Shown one piece after another: positions 45,748-55,186 of a DNA stretch of 64,000 nucleotides (position 1 is its first letter; every line of letters starts with the position of its first letter). Origin of the DNA: an uncultured Porphyromonadaceae bacterium. Lineage in GTDB: Bacteria > Bacteroidota > Bacteroidia > Bacteroidales > Muribaculaceae. Position numbers and translations under genes: made by a program. The stretch lies in contig CALDIF010000008.1 of the NCBI GenBank assembly GCA_937901905.1, forward strand, positions 1-64,000, read 5' to 3'. A model generated the notes under the pieces. That model had not been told where the DNA came from. It saw nothing but the letters and a program-made list of their open reading frames with translations, and ran no database searches.

Positions 45748-47133
45748 ATGAAAAAGATTCTTGTGCCCGTCGTTCTCTTGTTCGTGTGTATGATTGCATG
45801 TACCGACGAGAATATAGGCAATTCACTCAATGATACCACCACAGTTATCATTGAGGACTCATCTTTCACGATAACCGGCAACAGTGTGTACAATGCCAAG
45901 GTGCAGTCGCGCACTATTACCCAATTGTTGGGGCGCATTAGTGACAATGCTTACGGCAACTTGTCGAGCGAGATCGTCACTCAACTCATGCCGGCTTTGG
46001 CTCTTGATACGACTCGAGTGACCGTCAATACCATCGATTCGTGTAAATTGATGTTACGCATACCGGAAACAGGTGGTTTTACAGGCGATTCATTGGTGCC
46101 GATGCGTCTCACCGTCTATCGTCTCACCAAGCAGTTGCCCAATCCCATTTACAGCGACTTTGACCCGACAGGCTATTATGACCCCGAGGCACCGATTGCC
46201 GACTGTGCTTATAGCGTGGCGACAACTCAAATTGGTGTTTACAACTCCCAGAGTACAACATCATATTTGGAACTTGCAGTAACACTGCCTGTTGAGATTG
46301 CTCGCGAGATATTCACCCTATATAAGACCAAGCCCGATGCCTTTGTCTCACCGCGTGAGTTTGCCGAATATTTCCCGGGTTTGTACATAGCAAGCAGTTA
46401 CGGTACAGGTCGGGTGATGAACTTCACCGATACCGGCATCACTGCTTATTACCGCCACATTTACAAGTCCTCCACGGGTACCGACAGTATTGTTGACGGA
46501 GTACAAATGTATGCAGCCGCCACTCCCGAAATCGTATCAAACAACATTATCAATCTCAATATAGCGCCATCGATAAAATCGGCCGTCGCAGCCGGAGAGG
46601 CAATCGTGATGACCCCGGCAGGCTATGAGTTGAGAGTGCATTTCCCCACTCAAGACATCTTGGAGAGTTATGTGAAGCGGTCAGAGGGTGATTTGTCCAT
46701 GATTAACAGCCTCGCTCTCACCTTGCCGGTCGAGGAGATAACCAATTCTTGCGGTATCGCACCGCCTGCCAATTTGCTCATTGTCAAGACGAGTCAAAAA
46801 GACCGTTTTATTGCGGGAGACAGTCTCGCTAATGACAAGGACTCATTCTATGCCACATACGATGCCACCAACAAGTGTTATTCTTTTAGCGGTATGCGGG
46901 CTTATATTCTTGACATCATCAAGAATAGAGGTGGTGTCGCGAGTGCCGATGATATGGATCTGACTATCATGCCGGTTGATGTTTCCACCTATACACAGTC
47001 GGCAACTTACAGCAGCGCAGCATCAACAGTGACTACCAAAATCGCTCCGGCAGTGATGACACCGTCTATGGCACGCATTCGTTTGGATAAAGCGAAAATT
47101 AAAATTGTCTACAACAAGCAGTCGCTGTTGTAG
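45748..47133 (+). CDS. DUF4270 lipoprotein
   Basis: A 461-residue exported lipoprotein with a signal peptide ending VCMIAC, so Cys18 would be lipidated, followed by TDENIGNSL. The body is beta-rich with the DUF4270 pattern (NTIDSCKLMLRIPET, LTVYRLTKQL). Function is unknown; surface or periplasmic location is likely. It follows the GT5-like gene after a 214-bp gap with no obvious terminator or promoter. Confidence 0.88.
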   Translation: MKKILVPVVLLFVCMIACTDENIGNSLNDTTTVIIEDSSFTITGNSVYNAKVQSRTITQLLGRISDNAYGNLSSEIVTQLMPALALDTTRVTVNTIDSCKLMLRIPETGGFTGDSLVPMRLTVYRLTKQLPNPIYSDFDPTGYYDPEAPIADCAYSVATTQIGVYNSQSTTSYLELAVTLPVEIAREIFTLYKTKPDAFVSPREFAEYFPGLYIASSYGTGRVMNFTDTGITAYYRHIYKSSTGTDSIVDGVQMYAAATPEIVSNNIINLNIAPSIKSAVAAGEAIVMTPAGYELRVHFPTQDILESYVKRSEGDLSMINSLALTLPVEEITNSCGIAPPANLLIVKTSQKDRFIAGDSLANDKDSFYATYDATNKCYSFSGMRAYILDIIKNRGGVASADDMDLTIMPVDVSTYTQSATYSSAASTVTTKIAPAVMTPSMARIRLDKAKIKIVYNKQSLL

Positions 47134-47158
47134 ACACGTCATACGCTCACCAACACAC

Positions 47159-47209
47159 ATGATGAACGGTACGGAGTGAGCATTAGGTTCACACCAGACC
47201 GTTCATCAT
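47159..47209. terminator. inverted repeat overlapping the luxR-type gene 3' end
   Basis: Perfect 12-bp arms (ATGATGAACGGT at 47159-47170 and its complement at 47198-47209). The right arm is the coding sequence of the regulator's last codons, so the mRNA would fold its own 3' end. A smaller GTGA/TCAC helix lies inside the loop. Confidence 0.5.
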
Positions 47210-47719
47210 TGCGTATAGGCTCAATCCCGACACACTCTTGATGCCCAACTTGGCTGTGATGTTTTTGCGGTGAGTGAGCACAGTGTTAATACTGATGTTC
47301 AATCGCTCGGCTATTTCCTTGTTGATTAATCCCGATGCCACCAACCTTAATACCTCAATCTCCCGTTGGCTCAACACCGAGTCCACATCTTCACTGTTGC
47401 CCTTGAGCGTCGAAGCCAATACCTCGCCCAACCGGTCGACAATTTCACTTTCGCTGAGGTTGCAATCGAGCCACATGGGTGCATCATGATTGTCGGTCAC
47501 CGGGGCGTTGCCGATTAGTAATACCCTGGTCAGTCGTGGCACGAACCGCTTGATGTCTGATGCAAGTGTCTGCGTGTCTGTTATAATAAGGTCGGCATCA
47601 TCGCTCGACTCAATATTGTCGGTGATGACACTTGAGACAGCGAGAGTGCCGATGAGATGTCTCAAAGCAACGGCATGTAACCTGTCGTGCAGTAAGAGTG
47701 ATACAGTAACAGTTTTCAT
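47189..47719 (-). CDS. LuxR-family response-regulator-like transcription factor
   Basis: A 176-residue regulator. The C-terminal LuxR helix-turn-helix (SQREIEVLRLVASGLINKE through SINTVLTHRKNI, residues ~115-160) is intact. The N-terminal ~95 residues resemble a receiver domain with an Asp in DLIITD, but the paired acidic residues of the metal pocket are missing (the first strand reads LLLHDR), so phosphorylation is doubtful. The frame is open further upstream, but ATG 47719 (MKTVTVSLLLHD) is chosen. It lies 13 bp after the hemerythrin-like gene and probably controls iron-sulfur or nitrosative stress functions. Confidence 0.85.
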   Translation of the reverse strand: MKTVTVSLLLHDRLHAVALRHLIGTLAVSSVITDNIESSDDADLIITDTQTLASDIKRFVPRLTRVLLIGNAPVTDNHDAPMWLDCNLSESEIVDRLGEVLASTLKGNSEDVDSVLSQREIEVLRLVASGLINKEIAERLNISINTVLTHRKNITAKLGIKSVSGLSLYAMMNGLV

Positions 47720-47732
47720 ACACGATAGTCTT

Positions 47733-48377
47733 TCAAGCGTGCGGACGCAATATGCGCTCGCGAATGCGATTGTGTTGATGCAAGTCGTCACGCAAGCCGG
47801 CGAGCGACAACACTACGGCATGTCCCAAATTGGTGTCGTAGTCGCCCTTGAGATGAATGACAAACATTGACATCAAGTCGTTTATGCGATCTTCAATATC
47901 ATCGTCTTCCTCCGGCACAGTATCATTTTTGCCGGTCATGATTGCCGGAAACCACACTTCGTTGTCATGCTTGATACGTTCGGTGAGTCGCTGCTTTGCT
48001 GTGTCGAAGTATTGTCGCATCATGTGCAGGTTGCCGTTGTCATCGTCCGAGCGGCTCACGAGCAACTCGAAGTGCCGCTCTATCGTGGGCAACATGAAGT
48101 GTAGGTAATAAGCATTGGTCTTCTTGAGATAGTTGACAACACGTTCAATGCCGAGTGCCGTCAGTTGTTTCTCGGGAAAATAATCGTCGTGGATAAACGT
48201 GTTGAGTAAGCACACGAGCACGTCAGCATCAATGGACAGGTCATCACACACTTGTTGCACGGTGCGGTCGCCCATGCCGAGTTTGATGCCGAATCGTCCT
48301 ATCACGGTCAATGTTACCGGCTCGGCGATGATGATGTCGCTCAGTCTCGAATTCTTGGTTATTATAGCGTAGGACAT
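47733..48377 (-). CDS. hemerythrin-domain protein, RIC/ScdA-like
   Basis: A 214-residue protein with a short N-terminal ScdA-N-like segment (about residues 14-60, FGIKLGMGDRTVQQVC) and a helical hemerythrin domain. Candidate diiron ligands are the His and Glu of YYLHFMLP, IERHFELL, LHMMRQYF, IKHDNEVWFP, VIHLKGDY and LHQHNRIRE. RIC/YtfE proteins repair iron-sulfur centres after nitric oxide or oxidative damage. The N-terminal Cys pair of classic ScdA is not evident. The frame is open upstream to 48485, but ATG 48377 (MSYAIITKNSRL) avoids overlap with the upstream gene. Confidence 0.85.
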   Translation of the reverse strand: MSYAIITKNSRLSDIIIAEPVTLTVIGRFGIKLGMGDRTVQQVCDDLSIDADVLVCLLNTFIHDDYFPEKQLTALGIERVVNYLKKTNAYYLHFMLPTIERHFELLVSRSDDDNGNLHMMRQYFDTAKQRLTERIKHDNEVWFPAIMTGKNDTVPEEDDDIEDRINDLMSMFVIHLKGDYDTNLGHAVVLSLAGLRDDLHQHNRIRERILRPHA

Positions 48378-48433
48378 GAATGGGTGAGAATTTTTATAAA
48401 TTAAAATATGTTTGGTATTTGTTGCATCAACAC

Positions 48434-49030
48434 TCAATGCTTCGAACACTCGACGGGAGAAAGGCGCTCGTCGGTATTGATCCAACCGTCGCGTGTCACC
48501 ACTGCATTCACCGGGCAGTCGTGAGCGTCATCAAACGGGACGTGGTCAAACACTTGACATGACATCACCGCGACAACAGTGGGGCAGTGGAGTAGTGGCA
48601 ATAACCTGTCGTAGTAACCGCCTCCGCGCCCCAAGCGGTGACCGTGTGGATCTACAGCCACTGCCGGAACAATGGCAAGTTCGACTTCATCGGGAGATAT
48701 CGGCTGTCCTTGCGGTTCGAGTATATGATACCGATTGTCTGTCGACAGTCCGCAAGCAATGTCGGCAATCTCGAGAGTTTCACCTGCCACACGTGGCAAC
48801 ACAACGCGCTTGCCCAACGTTTGCCATCTGTCAATCATTCCGCCGGTGGGCAACTCGTCGGGCAAAGCATGATACATCAAGATTGTGTGCGCATTAATCC
48901 ACACCATTTGAGACTCGATATGAGTCATCACCATCATCTGCTCGATGTGCCGCTCGTCAACACTTACCGATGTCTTGGTCTCTTTGACGACCTGTCGCAA
49001 TGCTCGCTTGTCGAGTTCCAACCTGTTCAT
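48434..49030 (-). CDS. 5-formyltetrahydrofolate cyclo-ligase
   Basis: A 198-residue enzyme that converts 5-formyl-THF to 5,10-methenyl-THF using ATP. Motifs include DKRALRQVVKE at the N-terminus, the C-terminal LAIVPAVAVDPHGHRLGRGGGYYDR (ATP/folate site) and the family length. It is in a minus-strand run with the S41 protease and dCMP deaminase genes. Confidence 0.94.
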   Translation of the reverse strand: MNRLELDKRALRQVVKETKTSVSVDERHIEQMMVMTHIESQMVWINAHTILMYHALPDELPTGGMIDRWQTLGKRVVLPRVAGETLEIADIACGLSTDNRYHILEPQGQPISPDEVELAIVPAVAVDPHGHRLGRGGGYYDRLLPLLHCPTVVAVMSCQVFDHVPFDDAHDCPVNAVVTRDGWINTDERLSPVECSKH

Positions 49031-49095
49031 GTGATGTTGCTGATGCCGGAGTGGACTATAATGGGTGGCTGCATGGTGAGTACTCGCGCAGCCGT

Positions 49096-50739
49096 TTACT
49101 CTTCGGGCATGATGGGGAATGTCGCGCGGTGCTTGTTCAGCGCTCTGAGTCCCGCCTGCACGGTCTTGTCGTTGCGGTTATAGATAGGGTAGAAAGCCTC
49201 GTTGCCCCACACGTCACGGGCGATGAGGGCGCGCAACATGTTGGTCAATAATGATTTCGACCGGTTGATGTAGTACCAGCGAGGTGCTACACCCTCGTTG
49301 GAGGCAAAGGCGGCAAAATCATCAATCAATGCTTGATCGCTCGGTCCGGTGCGCAAGAATTGCTTGTAGTCGCTCATCGCATTGAGTTCATCGCGGTGTT
49401 TGTCCACATAGTAGAAAGCATATTTTGCAGGTAGACCGTGATTGACAACATCGATGTAGTAGCCGGTTACGCCCACGGTGTCTCGCGGAACAAACAAATC
49501 GGGCATTATGCCGCCGCCACCGTAAACCTCGCGTCCTGTGGTCGTATAAAATAACTTGCTCTTGTCAAACTTGATGCTGTCGCGACTGTCAAGTTCTCCA
49601 CTCAAGTAGCGGTCATATAACTCGCGCTCGTAGTCGGCTTGCCTACCGCCTTTGTAGTCCTTTTGTATACAACGTCCGCTGGGAGTGTAGTATCGGGCTA
49701 TGGTCAATCGCAGCGCGCTACTGTCGGCGAGTACAAACTGGTTTTGCACGAGTCCCTTGCCGAACGAGCGACTGCCAACAATCAAACCTCGGTCATTGTC
49801 TTGCATCGCCCCTGCAAAAATCTCACTCGCGCTCGCACTGTACTCGTCAATCAACACGACCAATTCGCTGTCGGTGAAGGCTCCGCGACCGTCACTCCAC
49901 ACCTGACTTTCATCACGCTTGTATCGGCCCTTGGTCTGCACGATGAGTTTGTCATTATTGAGAAACTCGTTCGCCATGAGAATTGCGATCTCCATGTAAC
50001 CGCCACCGTTACCACGCAGGTCTATCATGTAGCGGCGTGCCCCGTCGGCACGCAAAGCAATCAAGGCACTCAAGAATTCATCGTAGGTGTGCATGCCGAA
50101 CTGGTTGACCTTGATGTAGCCCGTTGTCTTGTCGAGCATGTAGTACGCGTCGACCGAGTTGACCGCTATGTTATCACGAACGAGCGTGAACGGTAATAAA
50201 CGCTCGCTTGTCGAACGCTTGATGCCGACCTTGACCGTCGAACCGCGCGGACCGCGCAGGTGCTTCATCACGTCATTGCTCGTGATTGTCGAACCGACAA
50301 ATGTGCTGTCGTCTATCGTGACAATGCGGTCGCCCGCCATGATGCCGACCTTCTCGGCAGGTCCGCCCGAAATGATTTCAATCACGCTGATGGTATCATT
50401 CATCATAGTGAACGACAAACCGATGCCGCTGAAACTGCCTTGCAAGTCCTCGTTGGCTGCACGCAGGTCGGCTGCAGTGAAGTATGACGTATGCGGATCC
50501 AAGTTGGCTAATATCTGTGGTATTGCCAATTCAATCAATGCGTTGATATCGGTCGTGTCCACATAGTCGTGGTCAATCAGGTTGAGAATGCTATTCAGTT
50601 TACGGTCGTTATTGGCAACAACTTCGGGCGAGGCAAATTGTCGTCCGATAGCGATGCCTGCCACCACCGCAAGCGCGATGATGATGGGCATCCACATGAG
50701 CCAAGTGCGGTTATTGCTATATTGAGTGTGTTGCGACAT
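49096..50739 (-). CDS. S41-family C-terminal processing peptidase
   Basis: A 547-residue periplasmic protease with one N-terminal membrane anchor (residues ~14-34). A PDZ domain follows (about 85-165; GIGLSFTMMNDT and AEKVGIMAGDRI), then the S41 catalytic core with Ser in DEYSASASEIFAG and Lys in SRSFGKGLVQ, and a C-terminal helical region. These tail-specific proteases trim C-termini of envelope proteins. A much longer frame runs upstream through the dCMP deaminase gene, but ATG 50739 (MSQHTQY) is the true start, 7 bp after that gene. Confidence 0.94.
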   Translation of the reverse strand: MSQHTQYSNNRTWLMWMPIIIALAVVAGIAIGRQFASPEVVANNDRKLNSILNLIDHDYVDTTDINALIELAIPQILANLDPHTSYFTAADLRAANEDLQGSFSGIGLSFTMMNDTISVIEIISGGPAEKVGIMAGDRIVTIDDSTFVGSTITSNDVMKHLRGPRGSTVKVGIKRSTSERLLPFTLVRDNIAVNSVDAYYMLDKTTGYIKVNQFGMHTYDEFLSALIALRADGARRYMIDLRGNGGGYMEIAILMANEFLNNDKLIVQTKGRYKRDESQVWSDGRGAFTDSELVVLIDEYSASASEIFAGAMQDNDRGLIVGSRSFGKGLVQNQFVLADSSALRLTIARYYTPSGRCIQKDYKGGRQADYERELYDRYLSGELDSRDSIKFDKSKLFYTTTGREVYGGGGIMPDLFVPRDTVGVTGYYIDVVNHGLPAKYAFYYVDKHRDELNAMSDYKQFLRTGPSDQALIDDFAAFASNEGVAPRWYYINRSKSLLTNMLRALIARDVWGNEAFYPIYNRNDKTVQAGLRALNKHRATFPIMPEE

Positions 50740-50746
50740 GATGGGT

Positions 50747-51193
50747 TTACTTAGATGTCGGAGTTTCGATGTATTCAACCTCAATACCGGCGCGACGCAG
50801 TAGTTGCAAGCCGTCGTCAAGGCGATAGGTCTCACCGTAGACAACGCGCCTGATGCCCGCTTGAATAATGAGTTTGGCACACTCGATGCATGGCGATGCG
50901 GTGACGTATAATGTTGACCCGTTGCTGCTGTTGTTGCTGCGTGCCACCTTGGTAATAGCGTTTGCCTCGGCATGCAACACATAGGGCTTGGTGTGTCCGG
51001 ACTCGTCCTCACACACATTCTCAAAACCGACAGGCGTGCCATTGTAACCGTCACTGATAATCATGTTATCCTTGACGAGTATGGCTCCCACTTGTCTGCG
51101 TTGACAATAAGAATTCTCCGCCCAAATTCTCGCCATACGCAAGTAGCGACAATCAAGCAGGTGTTGTTTCAAGCCATCGGCTGTCTCTGACAT
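50747..51193 (-). CDS. deoxycytidylate deaminase-family protein
   Basis: A 148-residue zinc deaminase. The zinc site is HAEAN plus SPCIECAK, and the N-terminal NSYCQRRQVGAILVKD segment and GYNGTPVGFENV loop match dCMP deaminases, which convert dCMP to dUMP for thymidylate synthesis (ComEB is a relative). It is the first gene of the operon with the S41 protease and 5-formyl-THF cyclo-ligase genes, which also links it to folate and thymidylate metabolism. Confidence 0.94.
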   Translation of the reverse strand: MSETADGLKQHLLDCRYLRMARIWAENSYCQRRQVGAILVKDNMIISDGYNGTPVGFENVCEDESGHTKPYVLHAEANAITKVARSNNSSNGSTLYVTASPCIECAKLIIQAGIRRVVYGETYRLDDGLQLLRRAGIEVEYIETPTSK

Positions 51194-51270
51194 CGTTTAA
51201 AAAGTTGTGAACTAACTGATTGTAATATGTTTACACGAGACGACATCGCCTCGTACTTCCTAAATTTCGA

Positions 51271-51278
51271 CAAAGTTA
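51271..51278 (-). promoter_or_regulatory. probable -7 element for the dCMP deaminase operon
   Basis: TAACTTTG on the minus strand, 77 bp upstream of the start. No TTTG at the usual -33 position. Confidence 0.5.
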
Positions 51279-51386
51279 ATAAAAAGATTTAAGATAAGAC
51301 ACTAATCTTTACCGATTTTTTTTCATGTGAAGAATTCAACCCTCAAGGTGATGATGCAAGCATCAGCGTACCGGCCGTCGCATGAC

Positions 51387-51446
51387 TCATACACGACAAA
51401 CGCGCCACACGGGGGCAATCCCATGTGGCGCGTTTGTCGTGTATGA
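51387..51446 (-). terminator. perfect 23-bp hairpin after the pyruvate:ferredoxin oxidoreductase gene
   Basis: Perfect 23-nt arms (51387-51409 and 51424-51446) around a 14-nt loop begin 8 nt past the stop codon on the minus strand. No U-tract follows on either strand, so it may be a stabilising or Rho-linked 3' structure instead of a classic terminator. Confidence 0.6.
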
Positions 51447-51454
51447 CAGTAAGA

Positions 51455-54400
51455 TTACTCGACACCCCACTGCTGGGCGGCGAGTCGACGATAATTGTTG
51501 TAACGCCATTGCGCAGCCTTCTTGGCGGCGGCGAACAACTCCTCAGCCTCATCGGGATACTGCTTCAAGACCGACGCGTAACGCACCTCACCCTTGAGGA
51601 AGTTCTCGAACTCGTCCCAGTTAGGCTCCTTGCTATCGAGCGTGAACGGGTTCTTTCCCTCGGCTTCGAGAGCGGGATTGTAGCGCCACAAGTGCCAGTA
51701 ACCGCATGCCACAGCGCGAGCCTCTTCCTCTTGGCTCTTGCCCATACCTGCCTTGAGACCGTGGTTGATACACGGAGCGTAAGCGATTATCACCGACGGA
51801 CCGTCGTAGGCCTCAGCCTCACGAATAGCCTTGAGCGTTTGGGCGTTGTCGGCACCCATCGCGATCTGGGCAACGTAGACGTAGCCGTAGGTAGTGGCAA
51901 TCAAGCCGAGGTCTTTCTTGCGCACGCGTTTGCCGGCGGCGGCAAACTTGGCTATAGCACCAATCGGGGTTGCCTTAGACGACTGACCACCCGTGTTGCT
52001 GTACACCTCGGTGTCAATAACGAGGATGTTAACATTCTTGCCACTCGCGATCACATGATCCAAACCACCGAAGCCGATGTCGTAACTGGCACCGTCACCA
52101 CCGACGATCCACTGTGAACGCTTGACAAGGTATTGACCCAACTCACGCACTCGCACGTTAGCCGGCACGTCGCTATGCTCAATTGCTTCCATGATACGGT
52201 CAGACAAGTCGCGGCTCTTGGCACCGTCGTTCTTGTTCTCCAACCATTCACTGTACAACGCCTTGACATCGGCAGCCACAGCATCGCTCTCCAATGCTTC
52301 GCGCACGACAGCCTCGACACGGGCACGCATCTTCTCATCGGCTATTGCCATACCCATACCGAACTCACAGAAGTCTTCGAACAAAGAGTTAGCCCATGCG
52401 GGACCATGACCCTTGGCATTGGTGCGGTAGGGCGTTGACGGCACGCTTGCCGAGTAAATCGAACTGCAACCGGTGGCATTGGCTACCATCTCACGATCGC
52501 CGAACAACTGCGAAATCAACTTCAAGTAAGGAGTCTCACCGCAACCCGAACATGCACCCGAGAACTCAAACAACGGGGTTGCAAATTGCGAATTCTTTAC
52601 ATTGGCGCGAGTGTCAATCAAGTCTTGCTTGCTTGTTACATTGTTGACAGCGTAGTCCCACAATGCTTGATCCTGCTCATGTCCCATGAGAGGAACCATC
52701 TGCAATGCCTTGTTGCCACGCTTGCCCGGACACACGTCAACACAGTTGCCGCAGCCCAAGCAGTCGAGCACATCGACAACTTGTACAAAAGCCAAACCCT
52801 CAAGCCCCTTGCCGATAGCCTTGAGGCGTTCCTCGGGTTTGAAGGGCGATGCCTCCGCTTCTTGCTCGTTCATCAAGAACGGACGTATAGCGGCGTGAGG
52901 ACAAACGTAAGCACACTTGTTACATTGGATACAGTTCTCAGCGTCCCACAGGGGCACGAAGGTCGCCACGCCACGTTTCTCGTAGGCGGCAGTGCCGGGA
53001 TCCCATGTGCCGTCCTCGCGACCGGTGAATGCCGATACAGGTAACAAGTCGCCATTTTGCGCATTGATGGGGCGCACAACCTCGTTGACAAATGCCGGAG
53101 CGTCATCAAGTACGTCGCTATCGACGGTCAAACGACTCCACGCGGGGTCGACAGTCAACTGCTCGTACTCGCCGCCGCGATCCACTGCCTGATAGTTCTT
53201 GTTGACCACGTCCTCGCCCTTGCGACCGTAACTCTTGACGATAAATTTCTTCATCTGCTCTATTGCAAGGTCAACGGGGATGACTCCGGTGATGCGGAAG
53301 AACGCACTCTGCAGGATAGTGTTTGTTCGATTGCCGAGACCAATCTCTTGAGCAATCTTGGTGGCGTTGATGAAATATACTGTGATGTCGTTGTCGGCAA
53401 AATATTTCTTGACCTTGTCGGGAAGATTCTTGGCAAGTTCCTCGGCATTCCACACCGTGTTCAGCAAGAACGTGCCGCCTCGTTGCAAACCGCGAGTGAC
53501 ATCGTACATGTGCAGATAAGCCTGTACGTGGCAAGCGACAAAGTTGGGTGTGGTCACGAGATAGGTGCTGCGTATCGGTTCGTCGCCGAAACGAAGGTGC
53601 GAACAGGTGAAACCTCCGGACTTCTTCGAGTCGTAACTGAAGTATGCCTGGCAGTACTTGTCGGTGTTGTCACCGATAATCTTCACCGAGTTCTTGTTTG
53701 CACCCACGGTGCCGTCGGCACCGAGACCGTAGAACTTGGCCTGGAAAATGCCGGCACCACCCATGGCAACCTCCTCTTTCATGGGCAATGAGGTGAATGT
53801 CACGTCGTCCTCAATACCGATGGTGAATTGGTTCTTGGGTACGGGCAAGGCGAGGTTCTCGAATACCGCGAGAATTTGTGCCGGAGTGGTGTCCTTTGAG
53901 CCGAGACCGTAGCGACCGCCAACGATGAGCGGTGCGTTCTCGTTACCGTAGAAGCAGTCCTTGACATCAAGATATAACGGCTCGCCGGTTGCGCCCGGCT
54001 CCTTGGTGCGGTCAAGCACGGCAATGCGCTTGGCACTGCTCGGCACGGCGGCAAGGAAATGCTTGGCACTGAAAGGACGATACAAGTGTACGGCAACCAA
54101 ACCGACTTTTTCGCCACGGGCAACAAGATAATCAATAGTTTCGCGAATAGCCTCGGTGACCGAGCCCATAGCGATAATCACGCGGTCGGCATCAAGGGCA
54201 CCGTAGTAGTTGAACAAGCCGTACTTGCGACCGGTGATCTCGTTGATCTTGTTCATGTATTGCTCGACAATCGCCGGGACAGCAGCGTAGAAGTCGTTGC
54301 TCGACTCGCGATGCTGGAAGAACACATCGGGGTTCTCGGCTGTTCCGCGAGTAACCGGTTTGTCGGGGTTCATGGCACGGTGGCGGAATGCGTTTACTGC

Positions 54401-55000
54401 GTCCATGTCAAGCAATGGGCGCAAGTCCTCCATGTCCATCGCCTCAACCTTTTGTATCTCGTGTGAGGTGCGGAAACCGTCAAAGAAGTTGACAAACGGC
54501 ACGCGTGCCTTGATTGCACTGAGGTGGGCAACCGCCGCGAGATCCATCACCTCTTGCACGCTGCCCTCGGCGAGCATGGCGAAACCGGTTTGGCGTGTCG
54601 CCATCACGTCCTGATGGTCGCCGAAAATGCACAATGTGTGACTGGCAAGCGTGCGAGCCGAGACATGGAAAACTCCGGGTAATAACTCGCCTGCAATCTT
54701 GTACATGTTAGGGATCATCAACAACAAACCCTGCGAGGCGGTGTAGGTTGTCGTGAGCGCACCCGCTTGCAACGAACCGTGTACAGCACCGGCAGCACCG
54801 GCTTCACTCTGCATCTCTTGCACGGTCACTGTTTCACCGAAGATGTTTTTGCGACCGGCAGCCGCCCACTCGTCAACATGCTCCGCCATCGTTGACGACG
54901 GTGTGATCGGGTAAATGGCTGCCACATCAGTAAACATATAGCTGATGTGGGCGGCAGCCTGATTACCGTCGCACGTCATGAATTTCTTCTCCTTACTCAT
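51455..55000 (-). CDS. nifJ: pyruvate:ferredoxin (flavodoxin) oxidoreductase
   Basis: An 1181-residue single-chain enzyme that oxidises pyruvate with CoA to acetyl-CoA and CO2, passing electrons to ferredoxin. The N-terminal domain starts with AHISYMFTDVAAIYPITPSS, a central domain has two 4Fe-4S motifs (CIQCNKCAYVCPH and CLGCGNCVDVCPG), and the C-terminal TPP domain has ANATGCSSIYSAS and the extra cluster cysteines in GACSGCGET. Length is normal. With pta-ackA it gives the acetate fermentation route. ATG 55000 is preceded by a -7 element about 65 bp upstream. Confidence 0.97.
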   Translation of the reverse strand: MSKEKKFMTCDGNQAAAHISYMFTDVAAIYPITPSSTMAEHVDEWAAAGRKNIFGETVTVQEMQSEAGAAGAVHGSLQAGALTTTYTASQGLLLMIPNMYKIAGELLPGVFHVSARTLASHTLCIFGDHQDVMATRQTGFAMLAEGSVQEVMDLAAVAHLSAIKARVPFVNFFDGFRTSHEIQKVEAMDMEDLRPLLDMDAVNAFRHRAMNPDKPVTRGTAENPDVFFQHRESSNDFYAAVPAIVEQYMNKINEITGRKYGLFNYYGALDADRVIIAMGSVTEAIRETIDYLVARGEKVGLVAVHLYRPFSAKHFLAAVPSSAKRIAVLDRTKEPGATGEPLYLDVKDCFYGNENAPLIVGGRYGLGSKDTTPAQILAVFENLALPVPKNQFTIGIEDDVTFTSLPMKEEVAMGGAGIFQAKFYGLGADGTVGANKNSVKIIGDNTDKYCQAYFSYDSKKSGGFTCSHLRFGDEPIRSTYLVTTPNFVACHVQAYLHMYDVTRGLQRGGTFLLNTVWNAEELAKNLPDKVKKYFADNDITVYFINATKIAQEIGLGNRTNTILQSAFFRITGVIPVDLAIEQMKKFIVKSYGRKGEDVVNKNYQAVDRGGEYEQLTVDPAWSRLTVDSDVLDDAPAFVNEVVRPINAQNGDLLPVSAFTGREDGTWDPGTAAYEKRGVATFVPLWDAENCIQCNKCAYVCPHAAIRPFLMNEQEAEASPFKPEERLKAIGKGLEGLAFVQVVDVLDCLGCGNCVDVCPGKRGNKALQMVPLMGHEQDQALWDYAVNNVTSKQDLIDTRANVKNSQFATPLFEFSGACSGCGETPYLKLISQLFGDREMVANATGCSSIYSASVPSTPYRTNAKGHGPAWANSLFEDFCEFGMGMAIADEKMRARVEAVVREALESDAVAADVKALYSEWLENKNDGAKSRDLSDRIMEAIEHSDVPANVRVRELGQYLVKRSQWIVGGDGASYDIGFGGLDHVIASGKNVNILVIDTEVYSNTGGQSSKATPIGAIAKFAAAGKRVRKKDLGLIATTYGYVYVAQIAMGADNAQTLKAIREAEAYDGPSVIIAYAPCINHGLKAGMGKSQEEEARAVACGYWHLWRYNPALEAEGKNPFTLDSKEPNWDEFENFLKGEVRYASVLKQYPDEAEELFAAAKKAAQWRYNNYRRLAAQQWGVE

Positions 55001-55063
55001 TGGATAAAGTTCTTAGTATGAATATAAAAGTAGATAAATTTTACTAATGATACTTTGAATTTG

Positions 55064-55071
55064 CAAATTTA
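55064..55071 (-). promoter_or_regulatory. probable -7 element for the pyruvate:ferredoxin oxidoreductase gene
   Basis: TAAATTTG on the minus strand, 63 bp before the start codon. A TTG lies 23 bp upstream, slightly beyond normal spacing. Confidence 0.55.
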
Positions 55072-55186
55072 CGAAAAAGTTGGCAATTCTCATGCAATTC
55101 CCCGGTATTTTTTGTAACCGGATTGATACGCAGTTCAAATCGCAGTGCAAATTCGGTGTGTACGTTGTCGCGCCGGACGAGGCTTT

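Noticed and set aside
50740..51054. N-terminal extension of the S41 protease through the dCMP deaminase gene
   Set aside because: The extension reads the deaminase gene in another frame and is basic and low in conservation; ATG 50739 gives a proper membrane anchor.
53057..53791. 244-codon open frame antisense to the pyruvate oxidoreductase gene
   Set aside because: A shadow of a conserved coding sequence with no recognisable domain or start signal.
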